This document shows positions 46,518-58,724 of a DNA stretch of 64,000 nucleotides, piece by piece; position 1 is the stretch's first letter, and the number at the start of each line of letters is the position of its first letter. The position numbers and the translations under genes are program-made. The stretch is from Diplolepis rosae (Eukaryota > Arthropoda > Insecta > Hymenoptera > Diplolepididae). The DNA is taken from NCBI GenBank assembly GCA_030998225.1, contig JAPYXD010000723.1, forward strand, positions 20,372,001-20,436,000, in the 5' to 3' direction. The notes under the pieces were generated by a model, which was given only the letters and a program-made list of their open reading frames with translations, was not told the DNA's origin and searched no databases.

Positions 46518-46639
46518 CTTTTAGTTATATTTGTTTATTAATTTTTCTAATAACTTTCCTGTGTTTATAATGTAAAAGGACACTTGAGAAAACTTTCAAT
46601 TCTCACCACCAGGTGTCGCATTCCCAATGTCCGATCCCA

Positions 46640-46668
46640 ATTGTGCCGAAAGCGATATCCAGCGGTAA
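46640..46668 (+). pseudogene. Mutator-like gene, part B
   Basis: Immediately after the transposon the host frame resumes: joining TGGTCT-AT to TGTGCCGAAAGCG gives WSIVPKAISSGK with no stop. Homologues have a P-K-x-x-x-SGK segment at this point. The frame ends where a DR copy begins (about 46669). Confidence 0.7.
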
Positions 46669-47140
46669 AAACGTTTAGATGAAAAATTATTTGCCTAAAT
46701 GAGGTCTACACATTCTTATTAAGAAATTTCTCGACAGGATGTATATTTTATGCTTTGATATTTAATATTGTAAAAATTCGATTTTTTTCACCAAAATATG
46801 TGAGATACGAAATAAGCGTTGTTCCGCAAAATCGTTTCCTTAAATAAAGTCTATGATTGATTTTCCTTATTGAGATATTTGGAAGAAAACAAATTATTTT
46901 AATCATGTAATTTATTAAAAAGTTACTGAAATGTATACAGAAAATCGAGCGCGAGTGTCATGATGAGAATGTGTTCCTTAAGGCCGATAGAGCCTTAAGT
47001 AAATTGAATTTCCTGTTTCACTTAAACTGAAAAAGAAATTTAGTGAATTTGAGAAAATGAGTAATTTACATCATCTTAAATATTATAAAATTGGTTTGAG
47101 CTTCAGTATTAAATTATAAGAAATAAACTTAAATGTAGCG
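46661..47140 (+). repeat. Dispersed repeat DR copy
   Basis: Starts AAACGTTTAGATGAAAAATT and follows the 30690-31060 part of DR, including GGCCGATAGAGCCTTAAGTA and TATTATAAAATTGGTTTGAG, ending at about 47138. It sits inside the Mutator-like gene. Confidence 0.75.
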
Positions 47141-47369
47141 TTTTTTTATATGAATAAAACATTGTGTTTACATAAATATATATTTCTTTAGTTGAAAGAA
47201 ATGTTTTTTGTGAACAGTAGAATGGAAGAATTCATTCAAAAAGGAACATTTATTTCAAAGAAAACAATATTTTGTTGAAATGACTGCAAGTACTTTCAGT
47301 TAAAATAAATAATTTCTTTTATATAAATGTTTGGCATCATTGTTACAATTGTCAATCTTTTTGAACTTT

Positions 47370-48064
47370 CAACATATTTTGTAGAATTAAATCTTTATTA
47401 GATTTCTCCTAGGAAATATCCGCCTGCATTATCAACATAAAATAATTTAAACCAAAAAAACCAATTTTTTAAAAGAAAGAAATATTTTTTTGAAAAAACT
47501 GTAGATATTTTTCGTTTAAAAAATTTGTTTATTTAATTTAAAGGTTTGCCATATTTGTTATGATAACATATTTTTTAAACTTGAAACATATTTCATATAA
47601 TTAAATGTTTATTGGATTCCTCCTAGAAAATATTCGCTTACATTATGAATATGGAATAATTTAGACCAAACAAACCATTTTTTTAAAAGAAAGAAGTATT
47701 TTTTCGGAAAAACTGTGGTATTTTTCGTTTATAAAATTTGTTTATTCCATTTAAACGTTTGGCGTAGTTGTTATGATTACATGTTTTTTAAACTTGAAAC
47801 ATATTTTCTATAGAATTGAAAATTTATCATTCCCGTCCTAAGAAACATTCGCTCTCATTATCAACTTGAAATGTATCATTCCAAACAAATATTCGTCCCA
47901 CCGTAGTATCCATTTTTTTCTATTCAACTGTTTGTCATAGTTGATATAAACATACATATACATACTTTCAAATGTGAAATATATTTCATAGGGTTGAAGA
48001 TTTATCAGTCTCTTCAAAGGAAATATTCGTTTTGATTCACAATATCAAATATATCATTTAAAAC
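47370..48064. repeat. Four diverged tandem units of about 175-215 bp
   Basis: Segments starting near 47370, 47577, 47792 and 47968 each read a AACTT(G)AAACATATTT block, a TTTATTAGATTTCTCCTAGG-like block, AATATTCGC and then a run ending in ACCAATTTTTTAAAAGAAAG or its decayed form. Later units are progressively diverged. No coding potential. Confidence 0.6.
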
Positions 48065-49487
48065 TTAATTCAATTATAATTACTTTTTTTTTCACTTAGG
48101 TTTTTTAAATTCAATTGATTTTACAAAAATTCAAACAGCAAAAGTCTTGATAAATTTATAACATAAAATATCAAAAATCTACACAAGATTTAGATTTTAC
48201 ATAAATTTCTTAGGAACAATAATAATTTGGAATTCACAATTGTATAATTTATATTTTGAAACTATACAACACAGAAAATAAAAGAATTTCCATTTAAATG
48301 TTTTTACACAAGATTCTTTTTTATATTAATGTAATTTTTGAATATATATTTTAAAATTTAGTTTCATTAAACTTCATACGTATAGTTATAATAAAAATGT
48401 ATACTAAATATTAATTAATAATTATATTATATATTTATCAATAATCATAATTATAATAATTAAAAAAAATATTTTATGAAAAATTTATAAAAATAGTTGA
48501 TTTATTTTTACTTGAGTGAGGCTCAAAAGCTCTAGTCACGACACATTTCTCTCACAAGCTCTGAATAACTCTTGCAGTCACTATATAAGAAAGTTCCAAA
48601 TTTTATGTCTCAGGATTGTAAGCGAGCGTGTGCGTGATTCGACGAAAGCGTATCGTCCTATATATAAGTTTTAGTTATTAGGTTTATATTTGCGAAGTTG
48701 TATATTTAAGTGTATTTGTGATAGAATATATGATTAGCTGCGACTGAATGGTGTGAATGAAATTGTATGATGTTTATATATGTATGTATCGGATGACAAA
48801 TGGCAGGTTCGAGGTAAGGGTTTTTTTGTTATTTAAGAGAACTATGACAACGTTTATACTCGACTCCTTACAATTCATGAAGTTTATATTACTTTAAATT
48901 TCAGAAATATTTCTTAAATTTCAAAACACGTTTATTCATATCAGTAACATCTTTTTGACACAAATCTCTAACTTACCATAGGCAACATTATCGTTCTTTG
49001 CATCCATTATTACTCAATACACTTTACTACTTGACCATTTTAAACAGTAAATCACATCTTCGGAGCAAATAATTATTTAATCCTACCAAAAATTATCTCC
49101 TTATTTCAGAGAAATATTTCTCTCAATTTACAATTCGCTCATTACAAACAAGGAATCAGATATTGGAATGAAAAATAAATTTACTTGAACCAATGCAAAT
49201 TTTTTTGTACTAATGTATTGTTTCTTTGAAGATGCATCACATCATTTTACATCAAAGAATTTACTTCTCTTATCAAATAATTGCTACACAATGTTAATAA
49301 CATATTTATTCAATCTAATGAATATTTAATAGTACTAGAATAACATTTTTTTGCTTTAATTGTTCATTTTTTAAAGACAATAAAAATATTTCTTTGATCT
49401 AAAAAAATATTTATTCGTCACCATCCAGCTCAATCATTTATTTGAATCAAAGAAATATCCTTGGATTAGAATATTCTTTTTTCTCAG
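48065..49487. other. AT-rich stretch without recognisable genes
   Basis: No domain-bearing frame. A locally GC-richer bit around 48590-48660 (AGCGAGCGTGTGCGTGATTC) is unexplained. Confidence 0.4.
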
Positions 49488-50063
49488 TGAATAGCAAAGG
49501 CGAATATCCATGGCGCGAAGGTAATGCTCTGTATTTGGTGGGATCAGAAGGGTGTGCTGTATTATGAGCTGCTAAAACCGGGTGAAACCATCAATGCAGA
49601 ACGCTACCGAACACAATTAATCCGTTTGAAGAGAGCAATAGCCGAAAAACGCTCGGAATATGCGACCAGACACGAGGCAATAATTTTCCATCATGACAAC
49701 GCTCGGCCGCATATTGCTATTACAGTTAAGAACTATTTGGAAAACAGTGGATAGGAAGTTTTACCCCACCCGCCTTATAGCCCGGACCTTGCTCCTTCTG
49801 ACTTCCATTTGTTCCGGTCGATGCAGAACGCCCTCACTGGAATACGGTTCACATCAGAACAGGGTATCAAAAATTGGCTTGATTCATTCTTAGCCTCCAA
49901 GCCGGCGCAGTTCTTTTGGGATGGGATCCACAAATTGCCAGAAAGACGGGAAAAAGTCATAGCTTCAGATGGGCAATACTTTGAACAATACTATTGTACA
50001 TGTTTTTCTTAAATAAACGTTCAAATTTTGAAAAAAAACGCACGAATTAAGTTATAGATCCAA
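49488..50063 (+). pseudogene. Mariner transposase, 5'-truncated, one nonsense codon
   Basis: The frame reads AKANIHGAKVMLCIWWDQKG, ELLKPGETINAERYR, IIFHHDNARPHIA (second catalytic D), a TAG at 49752-49754 in place of a tryptophan, then EVLPHPPYSPDLAPSDFHLF (third D, D34D spacing), DGIHKLPERREKV and DGQYFEQ, ending at 50012. The first catalytic D and the whole DNA-binding half are missing. The right end, ACGCACGAATTAAGTTATAG, fits a mariner inverted repeat, followed by TA and the host frame. It is inserted in the Mutator-like gene. Confidence 0.85.
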
Positions 50064-50300
50064 TACAATGACGTTTTTCGAAGACTGTTAGATGTCATGA
50101 GCACACTTCAACTGAAAATCAATTCAGAATTGTACCATTTTTCCATGGAAGTCGATCAACGTCGAATTAAAGCTGCAAACCGCTCAGCATCGAAACATCG
50201 GAAAAGCGCTTGGAAAGACCTTGCGTCGCTTAGAAAAGAAGCAGAAGAGCAAAACTCATGTTTGGAAGAGCAGTTATATGGTGCTGGAATAGCAGAGTAA
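50064..50300 (+). pseudogene. Mutator-like gene, part C (C-terminus)
   Basis: After the mariner the frame opens YNDVFRRLLDVMSTLQLK and continues 79 codons to a stop. It has YHFSMEVDQRRIKAANR and the typical basic tail ending EEQLYGAGIAE. The final YGAGIAE is the hallmark end of the family identified at 42001. About 15 residues between SGK (part B) and YND are lost or diverged. This shows that parts A, B and C are one gene split by three insertions. Confidence 0.65.
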
Positions 50301-52700
50301 AGGCGAAAAAATTAGCAGGTCGATATTTTGAATATTCGATATAGTAAATGTATTTTTTAACTTTAAACGGTTTTTTCTCGAAACAATGTTTTTCTATTTG
50401 GCGTACATCGTAACTCGCTCAATTTTTGTTGGATTCATTTAAAATTGTAGCTGTAACTTCTTAGATAGATCACCTAGGAAAGTACACACGATTTATAAAA
50501 TTTATAAATAATTACATTTTTTATAAATAATTTAAAGTTGATTTTTCGCCAAAAAATGAAAAAAAAAATTCAAACTGATGCCGATTTGCGAATTTAAAAA
50601 AAAAAATTATAATCCTGGGTACTTTCCTAAAAAAACTAATGCAGATTAACGACAAATTTTGGTTTTTGCTCTAGGTGCTGTTCGGAGACTGCTATGTTGT
50701 ACGCCGATTTCCTTCTCGGAAAAAACACATTTTCAAGTTACCAAGTGCTACAACATCATTTTGTATCGTAAATTTAACTAAAAATTTATTTTTATATACC
50801 TTAATACATGTCTAATAAGGTCTCAAAATTTAGTTTTAATCCATTGACTAGTTTCCGAGACAAAAATTCATAAAAAAAAGGTTTATTTTTCAGTCCAAAT
50901 TTGGTCGTTTATTTGTATTTTGAGGGTTCGAACCGTTACGAATCCTTGAAATTTTGAATTATATTTTTGTTTGTATGGTGAGATGAAGTTGAGTATGTAA
51001 TGATACGGGTTCGAATTTAGTTATAGATTAGAAAATTAGTTCAACTTATTGCGATCCCTTTTACATCCTTTATTATAGCGTGGATACTTAATTAGTGAAT
51101 TGTATCGCTCTTAAAATTTATTGTAGAAACGATTTATTTGTTGCAAATTTATATTGTAAACTGAGTAATAATAATAATTGTTATAAATTTTATGGGAATT
51201 ACTCAGTGCATGAAAAGCGTTAAAAGTTTTGATATTCTACCAATTAACTTGATTTAAGAGTTTGTATTAAATAGTAATTTCCGAAAAGTCATTATAATTT
51301 ACATCTTGATAGTTTTTGTCAGACGAATTTTATTTATTTGTAGCTATTTCATGCGAGTAATGAAATAGAAGACTGGATATTTTGAAACCACGTCAAGTGT
51401 GTTGGACACAGTCTTCATGCAAAAAAGAAAATGTGCTATTTTAAATGGCCAACTAGATCCCTGAAGGACAAAATAAAAAATACCACATTTATTTCAACAA
51501 ATTTTACCATTGATTTATTGAAAAATGGAACAAATTGATAAATAGCGCAACGAAAATGGTAACACTTGTAGAAATAAAATGTATTATTTATTATTCCGTC
51601 CTTCAAAGATCCAACACGCCATTTAAAATAGGACTTCACGCTATTTTCTTGTCGTAGTGTTGTCCAAGTCAGGTCGTAATTCTCGAGTTACACGATGTAA
51701 CCTCAGCAGTTTTACAACCGAATCTTAATCGGCCTTAAATTTATCTTCTGCAAAATGTATAAGACATTTATTATCTCCGTCAGCTCTTAAAACTTTACTG
51801 TAAACTAGAAAATCAACGAACATTTGATCAACGTCTGAAAACTAACGACGCAAAAATAATCGAATTAATCGGCTGAACAGCCATATCTAAATTATCCACT
51901 AAAGCGAATGTACTTACTGAAATATGCGTTCGCAGTTCACTAACCTCACAGAACTTTAAATAAAAAGTAAATCAGATTTTAATTTTACTTGTTCAGTATT
52001 ACAGAGGATTTTCAGGGGCTAGAAACTGAGGAATAAGAAACCCAGAATGGAAGTAATCAACTTTTATTTCAGAACTCCGCATATTTTTCTCACTCGAAGA
52101 AATTAATGCAAATTGCAATTTTCTGCAGGATACCGAAATTTCTCAGCATCCCTTAGGATTCCCCGCGAGTGTAGAACATGCAGATTGTAACAGATGCGAT
52201 TTTAAGGACTTTTGCACACGAGCGTCCCCAGATGGTGTTTTAGACTTGTTGGAAAGTCTCGTGGAACGTTATTTTTGACCTGATGAGAATTTAAATCAAA
52301 ACGTCATCTTTATTCTTAACCCGTAAAGATTTTTGAAACTTTTAAAAATCCCTAGTTCCTGATATAACTAACGTATTTTTTGTATTAGGGTTTCATTTTA
52401 AACAAGAAGGATTAAACTAATTACGATCAAAATATTGATCCTAAAGATTACGTCACTTTGGCAACACTCCTTTTCAAAAAATTCCAATATCGCGTAAAAG
52501 GAAAAAAGACCATTTTGAGGTGAAAAAATCACTGGAAATAAAACTACTCTTAACGCTGGTGTTAAGCCAAAGAATAAACTCAGAAATGAAAACAAAATAC
52601 CAAATGCATTAAAACCAGTGTTGAGACGTGAACTATTGGCTTATAAAGGTCATGAATGTTTATTCACTAATGTTATCCAGATCCCAATAAAAAAGAAACC
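50301..52700. other. Stretch without recognisable genes; one old repeat
   Basis: The segment 50890-50945 (CAAATTTGGTCGTTTATTTG then TATTTTGAGGGTTCGAACC) is the inverted counterpart of 40942-40984, so part of this region is an interspersed repeat. Frames at 51436-51639 and 52398-52595 have no domain. Confidence 0.45.
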
Positions 52701-52701
52701 A

Positions 52702-52760
52702 CCCTTAAGGTAGTTGTCGCGCCAAAAATCAGGTCTCTGGAACAAAAGTATATTATGCAA
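52702..52760 (+). repeat. TTAA foldback family, single end
   Basis: TTAAGGTAGTTGTCGCGCCA followed by AAAATCAGGTCTCTGGAA matches the left end of 5311-5983. No facing arm is found nearby, so it is a truncated copy. Confidence 0.6.
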
Positions 52761-54124
52761 CAAGAGAAACAATGTTGTAGCAAAATTGCGGTGAACTCGT
52801 ATTTTTTCTTGTTTTTCCAGTGATTGCGAACGAACGAAGGTTCAAATCGGATTGAAAGAAATTGAGAATATGTAGAATATGTATCATTTCCAACGGAACC
52901 TCCGATATTATCTGTAAAAACTCATGTTTCCGAAAAAAATTCATAAGTTGCAATTTAATTAAAGGTAAAAATAAAGGTAAACTTTAAAAATCTGTGCCGC
53001 CATTTTGATAAAACAATATTACTTTTTATGATATTTTTTTCACTCTTAATTATATTAAAAAACACGATACAAAATAGTTTTTTAGTACTTGCTTTCATTC
53101 TTTTGTGATAATATTTGGACAAAATATTTTCAAGTTGTACTTTAAAAGAAAACAAAAATCGATTTTTTGAAATTTATGACTGCAGGTAACCCTTTCAGTT
53201 TACGGATATGGCCATTTCCAGTTTTTATAACATTCTCTAAACTGGATTATTCTCTTGCACAAAATTAAAAAATATATTTTGACTGTAAGAAAAACAAACA
53301 AAATAATCTGTCTGGCCCATTTCCGGAGCGCAGGCATATTCTCATTGGGACTAGACTGGATTAAAAAAACCCTTTTTGTGGATCATAAAACGTGGACACT
53401 CGTTAAAAAAAGTGGAATATTTTACACAAATCTAATACCTTCTCATGTGTGATGAGAATCTAACAAAGGAAATTTTAAAAATCACCCTCACGTATAAGAT
53501 TAACCCTTGGGTAAAATATTGTTAGCTGGATATTTTTCAACATTTTATGGAACTTATTCTATGTAACGTTAGGGACAAAGGTATTGTAAGTGAGAGAAGA
53601 AGAAATAAAATGAAAGATATGCTGAAAGCCACCCTTGCTTACAAAAATTACCCTTGCGTAAGATGATAGCAGCTTTTTAAATCCCTAAAAAATTTTCTAT
53701 AGCTAATTCTATCTAGCAATATGTGGATGGCAATACACCAAATGTTGAAATTATAGTGTGATATAATTTTCTAAGTTGTTTTCTTTATTGCAAACTTAAT
53801 TTAAAAGTATGAAAATGGTCTGTATGCTTTTTTAAAATATAACTGCATATTGTAGATAAATTTTCCTTGAAAATAATGTAGTGTAAAGCAATAAAAAAGT
53901 GAATAACTATTTATTTTTATTCTAAGGGTGGGTTTTGCACGTAAAGGTGGTTTAGTGGGAAGAACAATTTCGAATATTTTTATTACAAGTTTTATGTCTG
54001 TTCGATCCATTCGAAGTAAGTTCGATGCATTGTACATTCAATTTCTGAAAGTACTAAAAAATTCAACTATTAATGGGTCAACGTTGATTCTACCAGACCA
54101 GTTAAAATGACTGATGGTAGATTT

Positions 54125-54565
54125 GATACAAAAATCTGCCCACACCACGGGCACATTCTTATCGCGCGGCTCGCTTCGCTTGCAAGTTTGAGCGCCATAC
54201 GGACGTCGCGCTTTGCACTCGGTGTTCTATGTCCTTTACATAGAGAGTGCTAAATTTTTTCGATTTTCTAATAAATTATATAAGTGAAATAATTTATTTT
54301 CTTATAAATATCTCAAATAGGAAAAAAATTCGTAGACTGTATTTGAGCAAACGATTTTGCATTTCGATGCTTTTTTCGCATTTCATATATTTTTTGTTGA
54401 AAAATAGAATTTTTTATTTATTTTTATATATATATCTCATTTAGGCAAATCATTTTACATCTCAAAGTATTTTTGGTATCTCACATATTTTGTTTTAAGA
54501 ATACAATTTTTTCAACAAAATGTAAATTTTGTTATTTTTAAATGTATAGATTTTTGTGATCGTTA
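54125..54565 (-). repeat. Dispersed repeat DR copy, inverted
   Basis: The GC-rich tail is at 54150-54235 (GCGGCTCGCTTCGCTTGCAA). The minus strand then follows the DR body through TTTGAGCAAACGATTTTGCA at 54341-54360. That last segment is the intact counterpart of the site occupied by the TTAA element at 57382. Confidence 0.7.
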
Positions 54566-54569
54566 TCAG

Positions 54570-56510
54570 TAGACTAGTATTAAAATATCCATAAAATTAA
54601 TTTCGACTAAAATTTGTAACTACGAACGGTATTTCTAATCCATTACATCTCCTTTAAAAAAAAACAATTTTTTGTTAAAAATAATATTGCGACATATTTG
54701 ATAACAATGTTACATGTTTCCATTCATCCGCGAAATGTTGTATGGATATAAAAATTCTCTCAAAAATATTTCCACTAGATTGCAATACACGTTTAGGATC
54801 ATAAAAAAAAAGAATCACGTTTCACTATCAATACCAAAAATTCGGATATCGACCTACAGAATCTGTACACAAACGTTCATTATTATTTCTGCCAAATGTT
54901 AGGCTATATATGTTATGAATATTATTTTTTTGAATTTGCGAAACAAGCAAAACATTTGAAAAGAATAAATTCCAGATTCTTAAGCGTAAATTTTTATTTC
55001 TTAAATGCAATGATTTTTCCTTATTTTTTTATTGTCTTAAGAGTTAATTTCTATGTCCAGAAACATAATTCCAATTCTCAATTACCCTGTATTAAAATTA
55101 TAATTTTTATTTATTTTATAAAATTTCTTAATGCCTTGATAGTTTTAATTTATCAAGTGAAAACTCTTAAATATACAGAAATTATCAAATTTTTAAAATG
55201 TCAAGAATTCTAATTATCAATCATTATTCAATATAAATTATAAATGATCAATTATCAGTAATTATTTTTATTATATTCTTATAGTATTAATGTAAATTTG
55301 GATAATGTATTGTTTATTATTGTTTTATGATGAACTTTTCCTTTTGTAGTTGTTTTTAAAGATACACCTAAATTCTAATAATCCATTTCAAAAATTGTCT
55401 AAGAGAATCCTGACATAAATTTTCAGGACTATAAATTTTGAATTTTAAACTTAAAATGAAGAAATAAGAATGGGGTGGATATTTTTACGACTTTACGTAA
55501 TTTATTTAAGATTTATTACTTTTTTTGCGGTTATTAAATTGAGATTTATACATTTAAATTATTCCTGAAATTCAATATATAAATCCGAATATTTAAAGAT
55601 ATTGACTAATTCTATAAAATCTTTCATTTACCAATTTACATTTACTAATGCTAAAATTCTTAAGCCAGTTCTATTGTATTCTGAATTGCCTAACTTATAA
55701 AAGGATATAAATAGAAACGCACCCGCTTATCTGCGTTCTTTTTGTTTGGTATCTTTATTATTTTGAACCGTCATAAAAATGACCCTCCCATCGCCTTATG
55801 AGTTTAGTTCAGTTTCGCAAAATCCCAGCCTCAATTACATCAGATAAACTTTGTCCATCTACCTATATCCCAAAATACGTATAAAATACTACCGAAAGAG
55901 AGTGAAAATGTGGTAAAATAAAATAATCACAGATTGTGATTTAGAGCCCCTAAATTTTATGATTTTCTTTTACTCTTTCGCTAAACCTCTAAATATTCAA
56001 ATATTGAGAAATGGAAAACAAAATACAACAAAGTTTTTATTTCAAAGAAAGAAATAATTCGACTATAAATCTAGTTCGGGTTGTAGCAGCTGTTATCAAG
56101 AATTTGTTTTTTTTCTAGCTTAACCCTAACTCATTGTCTGGCTGTAAATCTTAGCTGGTCGGTCAGAGCTGCCACGCGTAAAAATATATGTACACAGCAC
56201 TCGAGAGCACGCTCGTTCTTTCAGTGCATTTTAAGATTTCAGAGGAGCTTTCGTATAAGACTCCAAATAAATCTCAAACTCCATTACACCCATACCTTCC
56301 TCTTGAGTGCTCAACAAAATTTCGATCCTCAACCAACAAAGCTAACTGAAATTTCATAAAGCAAATTACTTTTATATTACCATTACAGAATATAATAACA
56401 TTGAAATAATTTGAATTCCTCCTACGTGTAATAAAGTTTAAAATTGCTAAAAAAATATGATTAAAATTTCAAATACGTATCTAAAGATAACTTTCGTTGC
56501 ATATATCTTA
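54570..56510. other. AT-rich stretch without recognisable genes
   Basis: Frames at 54714-54902 and 54896-55213 are low-complexity, rich in F, I, K and N, and show no domain. Nothing else is seen. Confidence 0.4.
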
Positions 56511-56513
56511 GTT

Positions 56514-56640
56514 TAAAGGTAGTTCTCGTGCCAGAAATCAGGACCTGGAAAAAAGTTTTTTTATGATTTGAAGCCTTGAAATCATATTATATTATTAGTC
56601 ATCTCTTACGGAAGAAAACCATTATTCAGGAAAAATAAAT
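56514..56640 (+). repeat. TTAA foldback family, single end, diverged
   Basis: TTTAAAGGTAGTTCTCGTGC, ATCAGGACCTGGAAAAAAGT and TTGAAGCCTTGAAATCATAT match the left arm of 5311-5983 in order. The opposite arm is absent. Confidence 0.55.
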
Positions 56641-57179
56641 TAAATCCTAGGACGAATAATACTTTTAATGGGCGCGGTTTCGAAAAGCTAAACTCTCCAG
56701 TTCCTTTAAAACTCTGTATATTTACGTATTTTGACGCTCTAATTACGAGTATGATAGTAAAAATTGGCAGAAATTCGATTTCCATGGTGAAAGGCATGAA
56801 AAATCCCTTAAAATAATGTTTTTTTGCGTTATTCTAAGCCAATATACAAAATTTCGCAAAATATAGTTATCAAAAGTTACCATTCTGATTGAATGTACTG
56901 CGAGACAGGGCTACTTATTAATTGTACCCTACGCTTTCTCTCATCGTTTTTTTGCAGGGGCTGGACATGTTATTTTCATCTTTATCATCAAATATCTTGA
57001 AAAATATTATCCACACAACAAAAATTGATTCAACATAAAATATGTATTTCAATAGAATCTACATTTCTTGTCAAAATACGTAAATATACAGAGTTTAAAG
57101 AAAATCAGAGGGTTCGGCTTTTCGGAACTTTATCCCTTTTAATAATGTTTGTTTTAATCGAATTCTCAAATTCACTAAA

Positions 57180-58720
57180 TTTCTTTTTCAGTTTAAGTGA
57201 AACAGGAAATTCAATTTACTTAAGGCTCTATCGGCCTTAAGGAACACATTCTCATCATGACACTCGCGCTTCGCGCTCGATTTTCTGTATACATTTCAGT
57301 AACTTTTTAATAAATTACATGATTAAAATAATTTATTTTCTTCCAAATCTCTCAAAAAGAAAAAATAATCCTAGACTTTATTTAAGGTAGTACGATCACA
57401 AAAATTAGACCTCAGGCTAAAATAGATAATTTTGCTTTCAAGAAAAAATTCAAAAATAGGAAACGGTCAAGTTGTAGAGAATCTTTTTTCTAAAAAAATG
57501 AACCATAATTTATTAGAATCGCATCATTTTCAAAAATTTGACTCGAAGTGATAAGAAAATAAGTTTGGGCACAAATAAAATTTATTAATAACATTATTCT
57601 TTTGTGTTTCAAATTTTTTTCATGTAAAATAATCTTTTCTCATTCAAATTGGCCCTTCAATAATAATGTTGCTATTCGTGAAAGCAAAATTATCTATTTT
57701 TGTCTGAGGTCTAATTTTCGTGATCGTACTACCTTAAGGAAACGATTTTGCAGAACAACGCTTATTTCGTATCTCACATATTTTGGTGAAAAAAATCGAA
57801 TTTTTTTAATATTAAGAATCAAAACATAAAGTATACATCCTGTCGAGAAATTTCTTAATAAGAATGTGTAGACCTCATTTAGGCAAATAATTTTTCATCT
57901 AAACTTTTTTTATGTATCTCATATATTTTGTCTAAAAAATGGAATTATTGAATTTTAATCGTATTTTTTGGAATTGAAACGAAAAATATATGTTTTTTCA
58001 TAAACTGTGTAAGACAAAACTTGTAGATATTTTTGAAACGAACAACTTTGTATTCTTACGTTTTTTTCGTATTTCACATATTATTGTTAAAAAATTAAAT
58101 TTTGGATTTTCAATAGATTATTTTTGAATTAAAAAAAAAAATATGCATCTTATGAAAAAATGTTACAATTCAAATTTATAGGTTTTTATGTAGAAAATAA
58201 TATTGTATCATAACGTTTTTTCGTATCTCGTATAATTTAACTGGAAAATGGAATTTTGATATTGACTTTTTTCGAATTTGAATATGGTGTAACATTTCTA
58301 ATTTTGATTTAATCAAAAAATGTTATCAGGATAATTTTTAGAGACTTATGAGCACTATCTAAAACCAGTATTAAAATTTTTGATTTTTTCAAAAAATTAT
58401 TTTCAAAAACACAAAAGTAGTGCTCAATCCCTCAATTTTGATTGGATGTGGCTGGTTAACGAACTTGTCCTTACTTTTTCGGCTCCGATAAAGTGTGCCA
58501 AAGCACAATTCAATCTGATAATTCTATCGAGAGTTATGCCGCACACGACCTACAGACAGACAGACAGATAGACAGACAGACACTTTCGTAAAAACCCTTT
58601 TTTCGGACTCAGGGGGTCTCAAAACGTAAAGATTTGATGAAATTTTCGAAAGTCATTTTTACATAAAACCAATACCTTCTCATCCATGATGAAAATATAA
58701 AAAGGTTCTCTTTAAAACAT
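57180..58720 (-). repeat. Dispersed repeat DR copy, inverted, nearly complete
   Basis: On the minus strand it runs from the start block (AATGACTTTCGAAAATTTC near 58640), through the TCTG microsatellite (58555-58582 as CAGA), GCCGAAAAAGTAAGGACAAG, to the GGCCGATAGAGCCTTAAGTA block at 57217-57237. The frame at 58380-58571 is the same repeat shadow as in the other copies. A TTAA element is inserted at 57382-57737. Confidence 0.8.
57382..57737. mobile_element. 356-bp TTAA-flanked foldback element
   Basis: TTAAGGTAGTACGATCACAA faces its complement ending ACTACCTTAA. The arms continue through AGACCTCAG and the GATAATTTTGCTTTC block. Host bases on the two sides (AGACTTTATTTAA and GGAAACGATTTTGC) join into a sequence matching the uninterrupted DR copy at 54337-54360. 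Confidence 0.85.
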
Positions 58721-58724
58721 TCTT

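Larger units (their letters stand above)
42449..46639. mobile_element. ISL2EU-type DNA transposon, 4191 bp, nearly complete
   Basis: The ends carry a perfect 13-bp inverted repeat, TGGGATCGGACAT, flanked on both sides by AT (42447-42448 and 46640-46641). Inside, a SWIM+YqaJ nuclease gene runs rightward from near the left end, and a THAP+DDE transposase gene runs leftward from near the right end. The two converge around 44200-44760. This two-gene plan, THAP transposase and AT duplication fit the ISL2EU (IS4EU) superfamily as I know it. Damage is light: one frameshift in the nuclease gene; one frameshift and one short deletion in the transposase. Confidence 0.85.
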
